This document shows, in pieces, positions 29,771 through 37,056 of a stretch of 44,754 nucleotides of DNA. The DNA comes from Streptomyces phaeoluteigriseus (GTDB lineage: Bacteria > Actinomycetota > Actinomycetes > Streptomycetales > Streptomycetaceae). Location of the stretch: NCBI RefSeq assembly GCF_001896135.2, contig NZ_MPOH02000016.1:130355-175108 (forward strand), written 5' to 3'. Position numbers and translations under genes: made by a program. The notes beneath the pieces are model-generated. The model made no database searches. It had not been told where the DNA came from and saw nothing but the letters and a program-made list of their open reading frames with translations. Each line of letters begins with the position of its first letter. The first letter of the stretch is position 1.

Positions 29771-31069
29771 TCACTCGGAGGGCGTCGTCTCCTCCCGGAT
29801 GACCTGCTGCGCCACCCGGAAGGCGCTGTTCGCGGCCGGTACGCCGCAGTAGACCGCCGCCTGGAGCAGGACCTCCTTGATCTCGTCCGGGGTGAGGCCG
29901 TTGCGCAGGGCGGCGCGGGTGTGGAAGGCCAGTTCGTCGAGGTGCCCGCCGGCCACCAGCGCGGTGAGCGTGACGCAGGAGCGCGAACGGCGGTCGAGGC
30001 CGGGGCGGTCCCAGACCTCCCCCCAGGCGTAGCGGGTGATCAGCTCCTGGAAGTCGCCCGAGAAGTCGTCGGCCTGCGCCAGCGCCCGGTCCACATGGGC
30101 GTCCCCGAGGACCTCGCGGCGTACCTTCAACCCGGCGTCGTACGGGTCGGGGCGGCCCATGACCTGCGGCGGCGCGACGACCGGCGCGGGAGCGATCTCG
30201 GCGATCGGCGCCGTCTGCGGGGACACGTGCAGCGGCCTGAGGGAGACGCCGGGGACGGCGGTCTGGCCCGTGCTGTGCTCGTAGGCGGGCTGCCAGGCGG
30301 TCGAGAAGTGCCGGACCAGCAGGTCGGTGACGGCGGCGGGCTGCTCGACCGGGACCAGGTGGGAGGCGCCGGGGACGACGGCGAGACGGGAGTCGGGGAT
30401 GCCCGCGACCAGCGTGCGGGCCTCCGCGGGGCCGGTGACCTGGTCGTCCGAGCCGACGAGGACCAGCGTCGGCACGCCGACCATGCCGAGTTCGGCCCGC
30501 ACGTCGAAGGAGGCGAGCGCCTCGCAGGCGGCGATGTAGCAGCCGGGGTCGGTGGTGCGCACCATCTGTACGGCCCACTCGGTGATCGCGGGCTGCGTGG
30601 CCGCGAAGCCGCTGGTGAACCAACGGTCGGGCGAGGTACGGGCGATGGGGTCGAGGCCGTTCGTCCGGACGATCACACCCCGCTGCCGGAACTCGTCCGC
30701 CGTGCCGAACCGCGGCGAGGCCGCGATGAGCGCGAGCGAGGCGACCCGCTCGGGGTGGCGCAGCGCCAGCTGCACGCCGACCGCACCGCCGAGCGCACAG
30801 CCCGCGTACCCGAAGCGCTGCACACCGAGCGCGTCGAGCGTGGCCAGCAGCCGCTCGGCGAGGTCGCCGACGGAGCCCGCCGGATGGGCCGGGGACCCGC
30901 CGTGACCGGGCAGGTCGAACCGGAAGATCCGCCACTGCTGGGCCAGCTCGGGAACCTGCCGGTCCCACATGTGCCAGGTGGTGCCCAGTGAGGGACCCAG
31001 GATCAGGACTGGTGCGTCTTCCGGCCCGTCGAAGCGGTATTGCAGGGTGTTCGGTGGTGTCTCGCTCAC
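29771..31069 (-). CDS. pcaL: fused 3-oxoadipate enol-lactonase / 4-carboxymuconolactone decarboxylase
   Basis: 432-aa two-domain PcaL protein of the beta-ketoadipate branch of protocatechuate breakdown. The N-terminal alpha/beta hydrolase (about 1-265) has LGPSLGTTWHMWDRQVPEL, FDLPGHGGS, VGSDDQVTGP (Asp) and VPGASHLVPVEQP (His). The C-terminal carboxymuconolactone decarboxylase domain (about 310-425) has GEVWDRPGLDRRSRSCVTL and FHTRAALRNGLTPDEIKEVL. At the nucleophile elbow the sequence is YAGCALGG, so the position of the expected Ser is Ala with Cys just before it. The other pca genes are not in the window. GTG 31069 starts the conserved SETPPNTLQYRFDG. Confidence 0.9.
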   Translation of the reverse strand: MSETPPNTLQYRFDGPEDAPVLILGPSLGTTWHMWDRQVPELAQQWRIFRFDLPGHGGSPAHPAGSVGDLAERLLATLDALGVQRFGYAGCALGGAVGVQLALRHPERVASLALIAASPRFGTADEFRQRGVIVRTNGLDPIARTSPDRWFTSGFAATQPAITEWAVQMVRTTDPGCYIAACEALASFDVRAELGMVGVPTLVLVGSDDQVTGPAEARTLVAGIPDSRLAVVPGASHLVPVEQPAAVTDLLVRHFSTAWQPAYEHSTGQTAVPGVSLRPLHVSPQTAPIAEIAPAPVVAPPQVMGRPDPYDAGLKVRREVLGDAHVDRALAQADDFSGDFQELITRYAWGEVWDRPGLDRRSRSCVTLTALVAGGHLDELAFHTRAALRNGLTPDEIKEVLLQAAVYCGVPAANSAFRVAQQVIREETTPSE

Positions 31070-31145
31070 CCGTCTGAGCCTCTCATCTGTCACGACAGCC
31101 CCTATGAGCGGGGTCCTGACTGTAGCTGTCCGACCACATTGAAGA

Positions 31146-31256
31146 CCTCCCGGCCGCATGGCGCTTGAGGCACCGGACGATTTCACGCCGAGTCTTGGCC
31201 TCCTTCACCGTGATCAGCAAAGTGGCCGCCGTGTCCGGGCCGAGAGTGCCAAGGGA
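31146..31256 (-). pseudogene. IS110-type transposase remnant with internal deletion
   Basis: The frame reads LGPDTAATLLITV directly joined to KEAKTRREIVRCLKRHAAGR. In IS110-family transposases the first segment (GPDTAATLLVTAGDNPERL type) lies some 60-70 residues before the C-terminal KTKREIIRCLKRHVARE type segment, so both ends of the second domain survive and the middle is gone. No terminal repeats or complete element remain. It lies in the gap between pcaL and the YihY gene. Confidence 0.6.
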
Positions 31257-31377
31257 CCGTGGCCGCGCGACCGTCCCGCCTTCCACAGCACGTCAGGTAA
31301 CCGGCACGCGTGCCGGGTTCTGTCGCACCGCAGGGCTGGATGGTGGCCCGAGGACGAAGAGTGAGAGCATCCGCGTC

Positions 31378-32229
31378 ATGGATGATGCAGACGGTCACAC
31401 GGCTCGGTGGTGGGTGGCGTTGCGCCGGACGCCGGTGGCCGTCTGGAACGACGACGTCACGGACTGGGCCGCTGCGCTGACCTACTATGCGGTTCTGGCG
31501 CTGTTCCCGCTGCTGCTGGTCATCCTCTCGATTCTGGGTCTGACCGTGCCCACGGCCGAGCCGGAGGTCATCGACCGCATGACGCAGGCGGCCCCTGCCG
31601 AGTCCCGCGCTCTGCTGCGCAGCGCCCTCCTGCAGATGGTGGCACAGCCGACGGCGGCCTGGACGCTGATCTTCGTCGGAGGGACGGGAGCCCTGTGGTC
31701 GGGATGCAGCTATCTGAGCGTCTTCCGCCGGGCGTTGTACTCCATGCACGGAATCAGCGCCGACCGGCCGGTCTGGCGTACCGCTCCGCGCATCGTCGCC
31801 ACGGCACTCGTTCTCAGCTCCCTGCTTCTGACGTCGACCCTCGCGTTGTTGCTCACCGGCGGCCTGGCCCGGCGTCTGGGTCAGGCCCTGAGTCTGGGTA
31901 CGGGGCCCCAGGCCACGTGGGACACGTTGCGGTGGCCGGTCGTGGCCACCGTAGCCGTCGCCTTGGTGCTGGTCCTGTACCGGTCAGGACCGGCGACCTC
32001 CCGCCCTGTCCTGAGGATGGCGCCCGGCGGCACACTGGCGGTGGCGCTCCTGCTGACCGTCTCACTCGGATTCGCCGTCTACACCTCCCTGGTCAGCACC
32101 TACGACCGTCTGTACGGTTCACTGGCAGGCGTCGTGGTCTTCCTGGTCTGGCTGTGGCTCTCCAATCTGTCCCTCCTGATCGGCGCTCAGTTCAACGCAG
32201 AGCTGACGAAGCCTGCGCACGGGGAATGA
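31378..32229 (+). CDS. YihY/BrkB-family inner-membrane protein
   Basis: 283 aa with about six membrane segments. Signatures of the YihY/virulence factor BrkB family are WNDDVTDWAAALTYYAVLAL followed by FPLLLVILSILGL, YLSVFRRALYSMHGI, the basic YRSGP turn, and the last two helices with VSTYDRLYGSLAGVVVFLVW and LSNLSLLIGAQFNAEL. The family is widespread and its biochemical role unclear (transport or envelope stress proposed). Streptomyces carry several, often next to stress genes. ATG 31378 begins the conserved part; the ribosome-binding site is weak. Confidence 0.85.
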   Translation: MDDADGHTARWWVALRRTPVAVWNDDVTDWAAALTYYAVLALFPLLLVILSILGLTVPTAEPEVIDRMTQAAPAESRALLRSALLQMVAQPTAAWTLIFVGGTGALWSGCSYLSVFRRALYSMHGISADRPVWRTAPRIVATALVLSSLLLTSTLALLLTGGLARRLGQALSLGTGPQATWDTLRWPVVATVAVALVLVLYRSGPATSRPVLRMAPGGTLAVALLLTVSLGFAVYTSLVSTYDRLYGSLAGVVVFLVWLWLSNLSLLIGAQFNAELTKPAHGE

Positions 32230-32246
32230 GCCGGTCTTCTCGTGCC

Positions 32247-32319
32247 TGCGGCTGACCGCCCGTACCTCTGGGGCCGGTTTCGCTGCGGCTGACCGCCCTC
32301 ACCTCTGGGGCCGGTTCGC
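32247..32319. repeat. imperfect 37-bp tandem duplication
   Basis: TGCGGCTGACCGCCC, then CTCTGGGGCCGGTTTCGC, occurs at 32247-32283 and again at 32284-32319 with a few changes. It starts 18 bp after the YihY stop and carries no gene. Confidence 0.75.
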
Positions 32320-32477
32320 TGCGGCCGCGTGGGCAGTGGCGGCCTCTGGCCTCGCGCGGCGCGCGCCGTCCGCCGCCTGGACCGGCAGGACACCGCAGAA
32401 GGTCAGCCCGATCGGATGTGACCGAGTTCAGGAAGGGCCCGGCGAGGTGGGCCCTCCGGACGCACCTCAACTGAACA

Positions 32478-32505
32478 GGGCCGCCCAGCCATTGCTGCGC
32501 GGCCC
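32478..32505. terminator. terminator hairpin, diverged copy of the one at 38.8 kb
   Basis: GGGCCGCCCAGC, loop CATT, GCTGCGCGGCCC: a 12-bp stem with a single C-C mismatch, extendable by CA/TG. The same sequence, as a perfect 17-bp stem, lies at 38806-38843 downstream of the intact cold-shock gene. Confidence 0.75.
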
Positions 32506-32509
32506 TGCT

Positions 32510-32573
32510 CCTGTGCACCACAGTTCCTGTGCACCACAAGTCCTGTGCACCACAAGTCCTGTGCACCACAAGT
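32510..32573. repeat. four tandem 16-bp repeats
   Basis: CCTGTGCACCACAAGT repeats exactly at 32526, 32542 and 32558; the first unit (32510) ends CAGTT instead. A fifth starts CCTGTCGG and then diverges. Each unit holds the palindrome GTGCAC. There are no spacers, so it is not CRISPR. The array interrupts a segment otherwise alignable with 38.84-38.95 kb. Confidence 0.9.
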
Positions 32574-32688
32574 CCTGTCGGCGCCCGGCACAAGAGCGGA
32601 CTCCCTTGTTCGGCCGAAAGGACGGCCTGCACGGGCCGCGGCAGTCACCGGACGCGGCGTGCACCACCCCTCGGGCAAGGCTGCGAGG

Positions 32689-32775
32689 TCAGGCCGGGTT
32701 GAGGTTCTCGGCCTGCGGGTCCTTCTGGCCTTGGGAGGCGTCACGACGCGACCGTCAGGCGCCTGGACTGGCACG
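32689..32775 (-). pseudogene. 3' remnant of a cold-shock protein gene
   Basis: Leftward reading gives SQGQKDPQAENLNPA then a stop at 32689-32691, matching the C-terminus TQGQKGPQAENINLA of the intact cold-shock gene at 38955-39158. DNA identity continues about 40 bp past the stop (for example CGAGGTCAGGC and GGACGCGGCGTGC). Upstream of the remnant the similarity fades after GTGACG, with a short deletion, and no RNA-binding motif remains. It is a truncated duplicate. Confidence 0.7.
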
Positions 32776-32958
32776 GCGTCGGCCACTCCGAGCGGGACGC
32801 CGGCACAGGCGCCGACCTCTCCGACGCCTCCGCTCCGTCGAGGACGGGGCGGACGGGGCGGACCACGCCTGGGCCATGGCTCGACGACTGCTCCGACACC
32901 CGCTACGTCCGGTCTCCGGGCGGGCGGCCCGTGGGGGCGCTTGCCCGGGCCGACCGCG

Positions 32959-33126
32959 TCACCGGGGGAGGCGCCTGCGGCGGCGGCCCAGGCGTAGACC
33001 GAGGAGGACGAGGTCGGCGACCAGGACCACCACGCCGATGACCAACAGGTAGAACAGGCCCTTCGCCACCACCCCGATGATGCCGAGCAGGATCGCCACG
33101 ATGAGCAGCAGGAGGAAGAGAGCCAT
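32959..33126 (-). CDS. 55-aa hydrophobic membrane protein
   Basis: Small gene: MALFLLLLIVAILLGIIG, then VVAKGLFYLLVIGVVVLVA and a basic tail LGRRRRRLPR. Two closely spaced membrane helices are likely, with the positive tail inside the cell. GAGGTG lies 6 nt before ATG 33126. It resembles short hydrophobic proteins found beside PRC-barrel, YihY and GlsB-type genes in Streptomyces. It follows the PRC-barrel gene by 36 bp and is probably co-transcribed. Confidence 0.7.
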   Translation of the reverse strand: MALFLLLLIVAILLGIIGVVAKGLFYLLVIGVVVLVADLVLLGLRLGRRRRRLPR

Positions 33127-33162
33127 TGGTGTCACCTCATGGTGGGGACGTTGGTGAGGGCA

Positions 33163-33518
33163 TCAGCGGCGGGCGAGGCGACGTTCGCCGCCCGCACCCG
33201 TTCGGTAGGCGAGTTCGTAGTGCGCGAAGACCGTCTTCTCGTCCTCCGCGAGCAGTTCGCCGTCCGTGCCGATCGAGGGCGCTTCCTTGACCTGCTTCTT
33301 GTCGTAGGCGACCTTCAGATAACCGGGACCGACCGTCGCGCCGCCCAGGGGGACGAACACCAGCCGTGCCGGGTCGGCAGGCCGACCGTCACCGTCGCGA
33401 ACGCGGGCTGGTCTGTGGCCGTGTCGACATAGATCGCCTCCAGGACGCCGATCTTGTGCCGCTCGTGGTCGACCACGTCCTGGCCTCGCCATTCCCTGAT
33501 GTCTTCCGCCTCGAACAC
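33163..33518 (-). CDS. PRC-barrel domain protein (frameshifted)
   Basis: About 118 aa after frame repair. The first frame is MFEAEDIREWRGQDVVD, KIGVLEAIYVDTATDQPAF, ATVTVGLPTR. The second is RLVFVPLGGATVGPGYLKV, AYDKKQVKEAPSI, then AEDEKTVFAHYELAYRTG and the basic end GGERRLARR. The pattern is the PRC-barrel beta-fold (EDIREWRGQDVVD, GVLEAIYVD). One missing base at about 33366 (CACGG for CACCGG) restores PTRHRLVFVPL. GTG 33518 has GGGGG 5 nt upstream and lies 15 bp after the membrane protein stop. Actinobacterial members are often general-stress proteins; the ligand is unknown. Confidence 0.8.
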
Positions 33519-33533
33519 GGAGCCCCCTCTGTC

Positions 33534-34166
33534 TCAGGTCAGCTGAAGACCGCTGTCGTCCTTCTCTCGCTCCTCCCTCCTTACCTGCCTACGGAGCGGC
33601 ACACCCTGGAGAGGAGCCGACTTTCCGACCGGACGGCGGCGAGTAAGACCTCGTGTCCCTGGCCCCTCAGGGGTCGCACTCAACAGGGCTCGCCAGCGCG
33701 GTAGTTCGGAGAACGGCACGACCAGGCACAGGACAGTCACCGTGGCGGCGATCCACGTCCCCCACAGCGCCCACGCAGACACTGCCGCCGCCACCAGATG
33801 GAGCACGACCAGCAAGATGGTGACGATGCCCGGCACCGCAACGGGCGCGTCTCCGCCGGGCCGGTCGCCCGGGGTGCCGAAGACGGCAGGCAACCCGATC
33901 AGCAGCAGGACGGCGCCGATCGCCAGCGGGACGGAATGCGACCACAGGGCCCAGGGGGTGCACACCCAAGCGGTCACCTCGCCGGCGAAGCGCGTGCCGC
34001 CTCGGACGTAGTCGTGCCCCGGCCGTTGCGTCCTGGTCCTCACGGTGCCTACGGCTGCCTCCTGCCCGCGATCGGCAGAGGGCGCCTCGGACAACGGCTC
34101 GGCCGGAGTCTTCCCGTTCACAGGTGGCTGCGGGGTGGATAGGGAGGGATCGGTGGCGGCGGCCAT
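33534..34166 (-). CDS. predicted three-helix membrane protein, unknown function
   Basis: 210 aa. A disordered, Pro/Glu-rich N-terminus (1-48) leads to HDYVRGGTRFAGEVTAWVC. Three hydrophobic segments follow: VPLAIGAVLLLIGLPAVF, VAVPGIVTILLVVLHLVAAA and TWIAATVTVLCLVVPF. The C-terminal 50 residues are basic and low-complexity. No family recognised. ATG 34166 lies one base after the TetR stop (TGAC-ATG), so its translation is probably coupled to that regulator and it may be part of the same response. Confidence 0.65.
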   Translation of the reverse strand: MAAATDPSLSTPQPPVNGKTPAEPLSEAPSADRGQEAAVGTVRTRTQRPGHDYVRGGTRFAGEVTAWVCTPWALWSHSVPLAIGAVLLLIGLPAVFGTPGDRPGGDAPVAVPGIVTILLVVLHLVAAAVSAWALWGTWIAATVTVLCLVVPFSELPRWRALLSATPEGPGTRGLTRRRPVGKSAPLQGVPLRRQVRREEREKDDSGLQLT

Positions 34167-34167
34167 G

Positions 34168-34752
34168 TCATCCTTCGGAGGCGTGATCAGGAGGGTCGGC
34201 CTGGAAACCGGCGATCAGGGTGTCGACGAGGAAGTGGAAACTCCGCTCGACGTCGCGGGGCATTTGGAAGCCGCCGGAGCCCTCAAGGGTGACGAACCCG
34301 TGAAGTGCTGATCGCAGCGCCCGTGCGGAGTCGACGACGCGCGCGTCGGGCAGGCCGAAACCGGCGAGGACGTCGAGCAGAACCTGCAACGCCGCTTCGC
34401 TGACGCGGCGGTCCTCCTCGTCACCGGCCGCCGGAGCGGGGACGGTTGCGGCGTAGCGGCCGGGATGCTCCAGGGCCCAGTGGCGGTAGCTGTCGGCGAA
34501 CGCCCGGACCGCGTCCGGGCCGGAACGGCCGACGGACGCCCGGGCCAGCTGATGGGCGAATTCGCCCTTGGCCTGGACGGAGATGCCGTGCCGCAGTTCG
34601 TCCAGGGAGCCTACGTGCTTGTACAGGGACGGCGGCCGTACGCCGAGTCTGTCGGCCAGCAGACCCATGGTCAGGCCCGCCAGACCGACCTCGTCGGCGA
34701 GCGCCGCTCCCGCCGCGACGACGGCGCTCGTGTCGAGGCCCGCCCTAGGCAC
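34168..34752 (-). CDS. TetR/AcrR family transcriptional regulator
   Basis: 194 aa. The N-terminal DNA-binding domain is SAVVAAGAALADEVGLAGLT, MGLLADRLGVRPPSLYKHVG, the standard TetR helix-turn-helix with the recognition helix ending SLYKHVGS. The C-terminal ligand domain (about 80-190; YRHWALEHPGRYAAT, VVDSARALRSALHGFVTLE, FQMPRDVERSFHFLVDTLIA) matches the WHG/TetR_C_33 type. The ATG overlaps the end of the alpha/beta hydrolase gene by 8 bp. Two matching palindromic operators lie at the operon promoter (35608-35640), so autoregulation with the hydrolase is likely. Confidence 0.92.
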   Translation of the reverse strand: MPRAGLDTSAVVAAGAALADEVGLAGLTMGLLADRLGVRPPSLYKHVGSLDELRHGISVQAKGEFAHQLARASVGRSGPDAVRAFADSYRHWALEHPGRYAATVPAPAAGDEEDRRVSEAALQVLLDVLAGFGLPDARVVDSARALRSALHGFVTLEGSGGFQMPRDVERSFHFLVDTLIAGFQADPPDHASEG

Positions 34753-35581
34753 GGGCGTGTGCTTCCAGGAAGGCCAGCATCAGGGACACCGTCTCCTCGG
34801 GGTACTGGTCGTGCGGGTAGTGGCCGGCTCCCTCGACCACCGCGAGCTGTCCGACACCGGCCGGCATCGCAGCCACGATCGCCTCGCCCTCGGCACGCGG
34901 ATCGACCCAGTCGGGGTCGAGCGAGCCCTGCACGATCAGGGCAGGGCACCGTACGTTGCCCAACTGGGCGCCGGCGTCGGTCGGCGCCGACTGCCCCATC
35001 TTCTGTATCGCCCGCATCCGGCCGGGCTCGCCCAGCATCGCCTCGATTCGGGCGAGCCGGTCGGTCCAGTCGGCCGGCTTGCGGCCGGGGTAGGCGTGGT
35101 CGAGATAGCGGGACCACAGTCCCACGCTGCCGAACAGGCTGGCGCCGAGCAGCCGGAAGGCACCCCTACGGTAGCTCTTCGAGCGGAAGTCGCCGAGTTT
35201 GATCGACTGCGCGCGGGTGAAGGGGCCCAGCTCGATGATGCCCCTGACCAGGCCGGGATCCTGGGCGGCCGCGATGGTGGCGGCGCCGCCGGAGATCGAG
35301 TGGCCGACCAGGACGGCCGGGCCGCTGTCGATGTGGCGGATCACCGCGAGCAGATCGCCCGCGATGTCGGTGCGCGAGTAGGAAGGCCATTGCGCGCTCG
35401 ACTCGCCACAGCCCCGCAGATCGACCGCGGCCACGCGATACCCCGCCGCCACCAGAGGCGGCAGGACGAACCTGTACGCCGCGCGGCTGTCCCCCATGCC
35501 GTGGGCCAGGACGACCAACGGGCCTTCCCCAGCTGCCTCGTAGGCGATGGTTCCGCCCGGGACGGAGACGAACTCAGCCAT
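34745..35581 (-). CDS. alpha/beta hydrolase
   Basis: 278 aa. It has LVVLAHGMGDSRAAYRFV (oxyanion HG), AVDLRGCGESS, the nucleophile elbow GHSISGGAA, VQGSLDPDWVDP (Asp) and VEGAGHYPHDQYPE (His), a complete Ser-Asp-His triad. No signal peptide, so cytoplasmic. It is the first gene of a tight leftward unit with TetR and a membrane protein. A TetR-controlled single hydrolase commonly inactivates a small ester or lactone inducer, but the substrate is unknown. Confidence 0.9.
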   Translation of the reverse strand: MAEFVSVPGGTIAYEAAGEGPLVVLAHGMGDSRAAYRFVLPPLVAAGYRVAAVDLRGCGESSAQWPSYSRTDIAGDLLAVIRHIDSGPAVLVGHSISGGAATIAAAQDPGLVRGIIELGPFTRAQSIKLGDFRSKSYRRGAFRLLGASLFGSVGLWSRYLDHAYPGRKPADWTDRLARIEAMLGEPGRMRAIQKMGQSAPTDAGAQLGNVRCPALIVQGSLDPDWVDPRAEGEAIVAAMPAGVGQLAVVEGAGHYPHDQYPEETVSLMLAFLEAHARA

Positions 35582-35607
35582 GACATCTCCCTGCTCGCTA
35601 AGTGCAA

Positions 35608-35663
35608 TAGCTACAAGCTAATGCGACTAGCTAAAAGCTAATGCCAATAGCCAAGAGAGTCAA
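35608..35663 (-). promoter_or_regulatory. TetR-type double operator over sigma70-like promoter
   Basis: Leftward promoter: -35 TTGACT (35658-35663), 17-bp spacer, -10 TAGCTT (35635-35640). Two palindromes of the form TAGCT-N3-AGCTA lie at 35608-35620 and 35628-35640, each inside a 17-bp direct repeat (TAGCT-ACA-AGCTAATGC and TAGCT-AAA-AGCTAATGC) with a 20-bp period, two helical turns. The upstream one overlaps the -10. The hydrolase ATG is at 35581. The region is strikingly AT-rich for this genome. Confidence 0.8.
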
Positions 35664-36221
35664 CTCCGGCCGGGCGCCAGGTGAGGGCGAGGGGGAAGGT
35701 CCAGCCCGGTCCGGGGTGGAGCGGTAGGGGGATGAGCTGACGCGCGGCTCGGCCCTGTCCGCGTCGTCGTCATTCCGGTAATGCCAGTTCGGCGCGTACC
35801 TCCCCCATCCCCAGAGGGCCTCTGCGTGCTCGGGGCAGGCGTGCCCGCTCAGCGGCCGGTGCTGGAGCCGGCCAGTACCTGCCCGGTCCTCGCGCTCCGG
35901 TGGCGAACCGGCAACGGACGCGATCAGGTCGAACTGGCGGAGACAGTCAGGCCGTTACGGCTGGGCAGCCCACGGTTTCGGCCGGGACATCACGCCGCGC
36001 GACTCCGGTCCGCAGTACGTGCGTGATCCCGGCGAGTGCCCACCTTCGTCGGCCGGCTCAGCACGCACGACACCGACCTCGACAACCCGCTTCGCACCGT
36101 TGGTCGGTCAGCCCCTCTGTCGGCGACCAGGGCCCCGGAGGAAGACCGTCCTCACCGTGATCACCCTGCCCGGACTCTCGTCCTGCGAGACCACGGGGAG
36201 CGGGAAGGGCGGTGGGTGTGG

Positions 36222-36398
36222 AGGACGAGCAGCGCCGGGGGCGTACTCGACGAGGCCGGGCACCCCCTCGCCGTAGGGGCACAGAGCCATCCTGGAGCCC
36301 CGCGCTCGTACTTCGCCGGATACACCAATCCCCTCACGGGTGTCCTTCGCCGGGCGGGCATCGAGGCACGCGCCATCGCCCGCGCGTTTCGACGTGAG
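36222..36398 (+). pseudogene. possible C-terminal remnant of a flavin-dependent oxidoreductase
   Basis: One frame reads SAGGVLDEAGHPLAVGAQSH, then SYFAGYTNPLTGVLRRAGIE and ARAIARAFRRE. This resembles the C-terminal end of FMO/CzcO-like NAD(P)/FAD monooxygenases, where a YFxGYTxPLSG-type segment is followed by ARRIARA. No FAD or NAD motif is found upstream, so only a fragment would remain. The call rests on a short match. Confidence 0.3.
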
Positions 36399-36744
36399 AC
36401 GGCGCGGGCCCCCCTTCTCACCACCCGAGGTGGCGACCGCACAGCCGACACACATCGGAGCGGGCACGCTCCGAGCTGACGGAACCTCGGAAGCCTGGCC
36501 CTTCAGCGGCGTCCCCCCGGGCGAGTGGACACCGCGGTGGCGGTCGGAGGCGTGGACGCTTCGGCGGAGCGCATCGAGCGGGCACGGACGAGGTGGCCAC
36601 GTCGTTCGGGGCCCGCCCCGCTCGTGCCGCGTCAGCGTGGCGGCGGGGCGAGACGGGGGACGTCCGTGGGGCAGGGGTGGGGGCGGGCAGCTGGTACCCG
36701 TCCCCGCGTTCCCCGTGCACGCATTCGTGGTGGGAGCTATTCCT

Positions 36745-36812
36745 CTCACGGCGGTGCGATGGTCACGGCGGTGCGGTGGTCACGGCGGTGCGGTGGTCAC
36801 GGCGGTGCGGTG
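36745..36812. repeat. four tandem 17-bp repeats
   Basis: GTCACGGCGGTGCGGTG is exact at 36762, 36779 and 36796; the first unit (36745) has two substitutions. The period is not a multiple of 3 and there are no spacers. Confidence 0.9.
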
Positions 36813-37056
36813 GCTCCGCGGACCACCTGCTGCTCGCCCTGCGGTAACGGGCATCCTTCGGGGCTGCGATGTCAGCAGCTGGGTGCCCCTCTTGCTTGGC
36901 CGCGAGCGCCGCCAAGGTGCTCAGGTAACGGGCACAGAGAGTGCTTGCGGCGTGGTTTCACGCGCGGGGCGACCGCGTCGGCGACCGCCCGTCCCGTCGC
37001 GGTCCGACATGCGGCGACGTGGGCGATGAGCGGCGGACCGGAACGCTGTCACGGGG

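Larger units (their letters stand above)
35664..37056. other. 1.4-kb region without a convincing intact gene
   Basis: All six frames have open stretches, but none has a recognisable family, a good start site or steady codon preference. It contains a possible oxidoreductase remnant (36222-36398) and a 17-bp tandem array (36745-36812). It looks like degraded sequence between the TetR unit and the hemolysin III gene. Confidence 0.6.

Noticed and set aside
32510..32573. CRISPR array at the 16-bp repeats (also considered for 1-75 and 36745-36812)
   Set aside because: Repeats are directly adjacent with no spacers, units are 16-19 bp, and no cas gene is present.
36108..36749. 213-aa minus-strand ORF in the gene-poor region
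   Set aside because: Pro/Arg-rich, no family, no good start, and it crosses the possible oxidoreductase remnant on the other strand.
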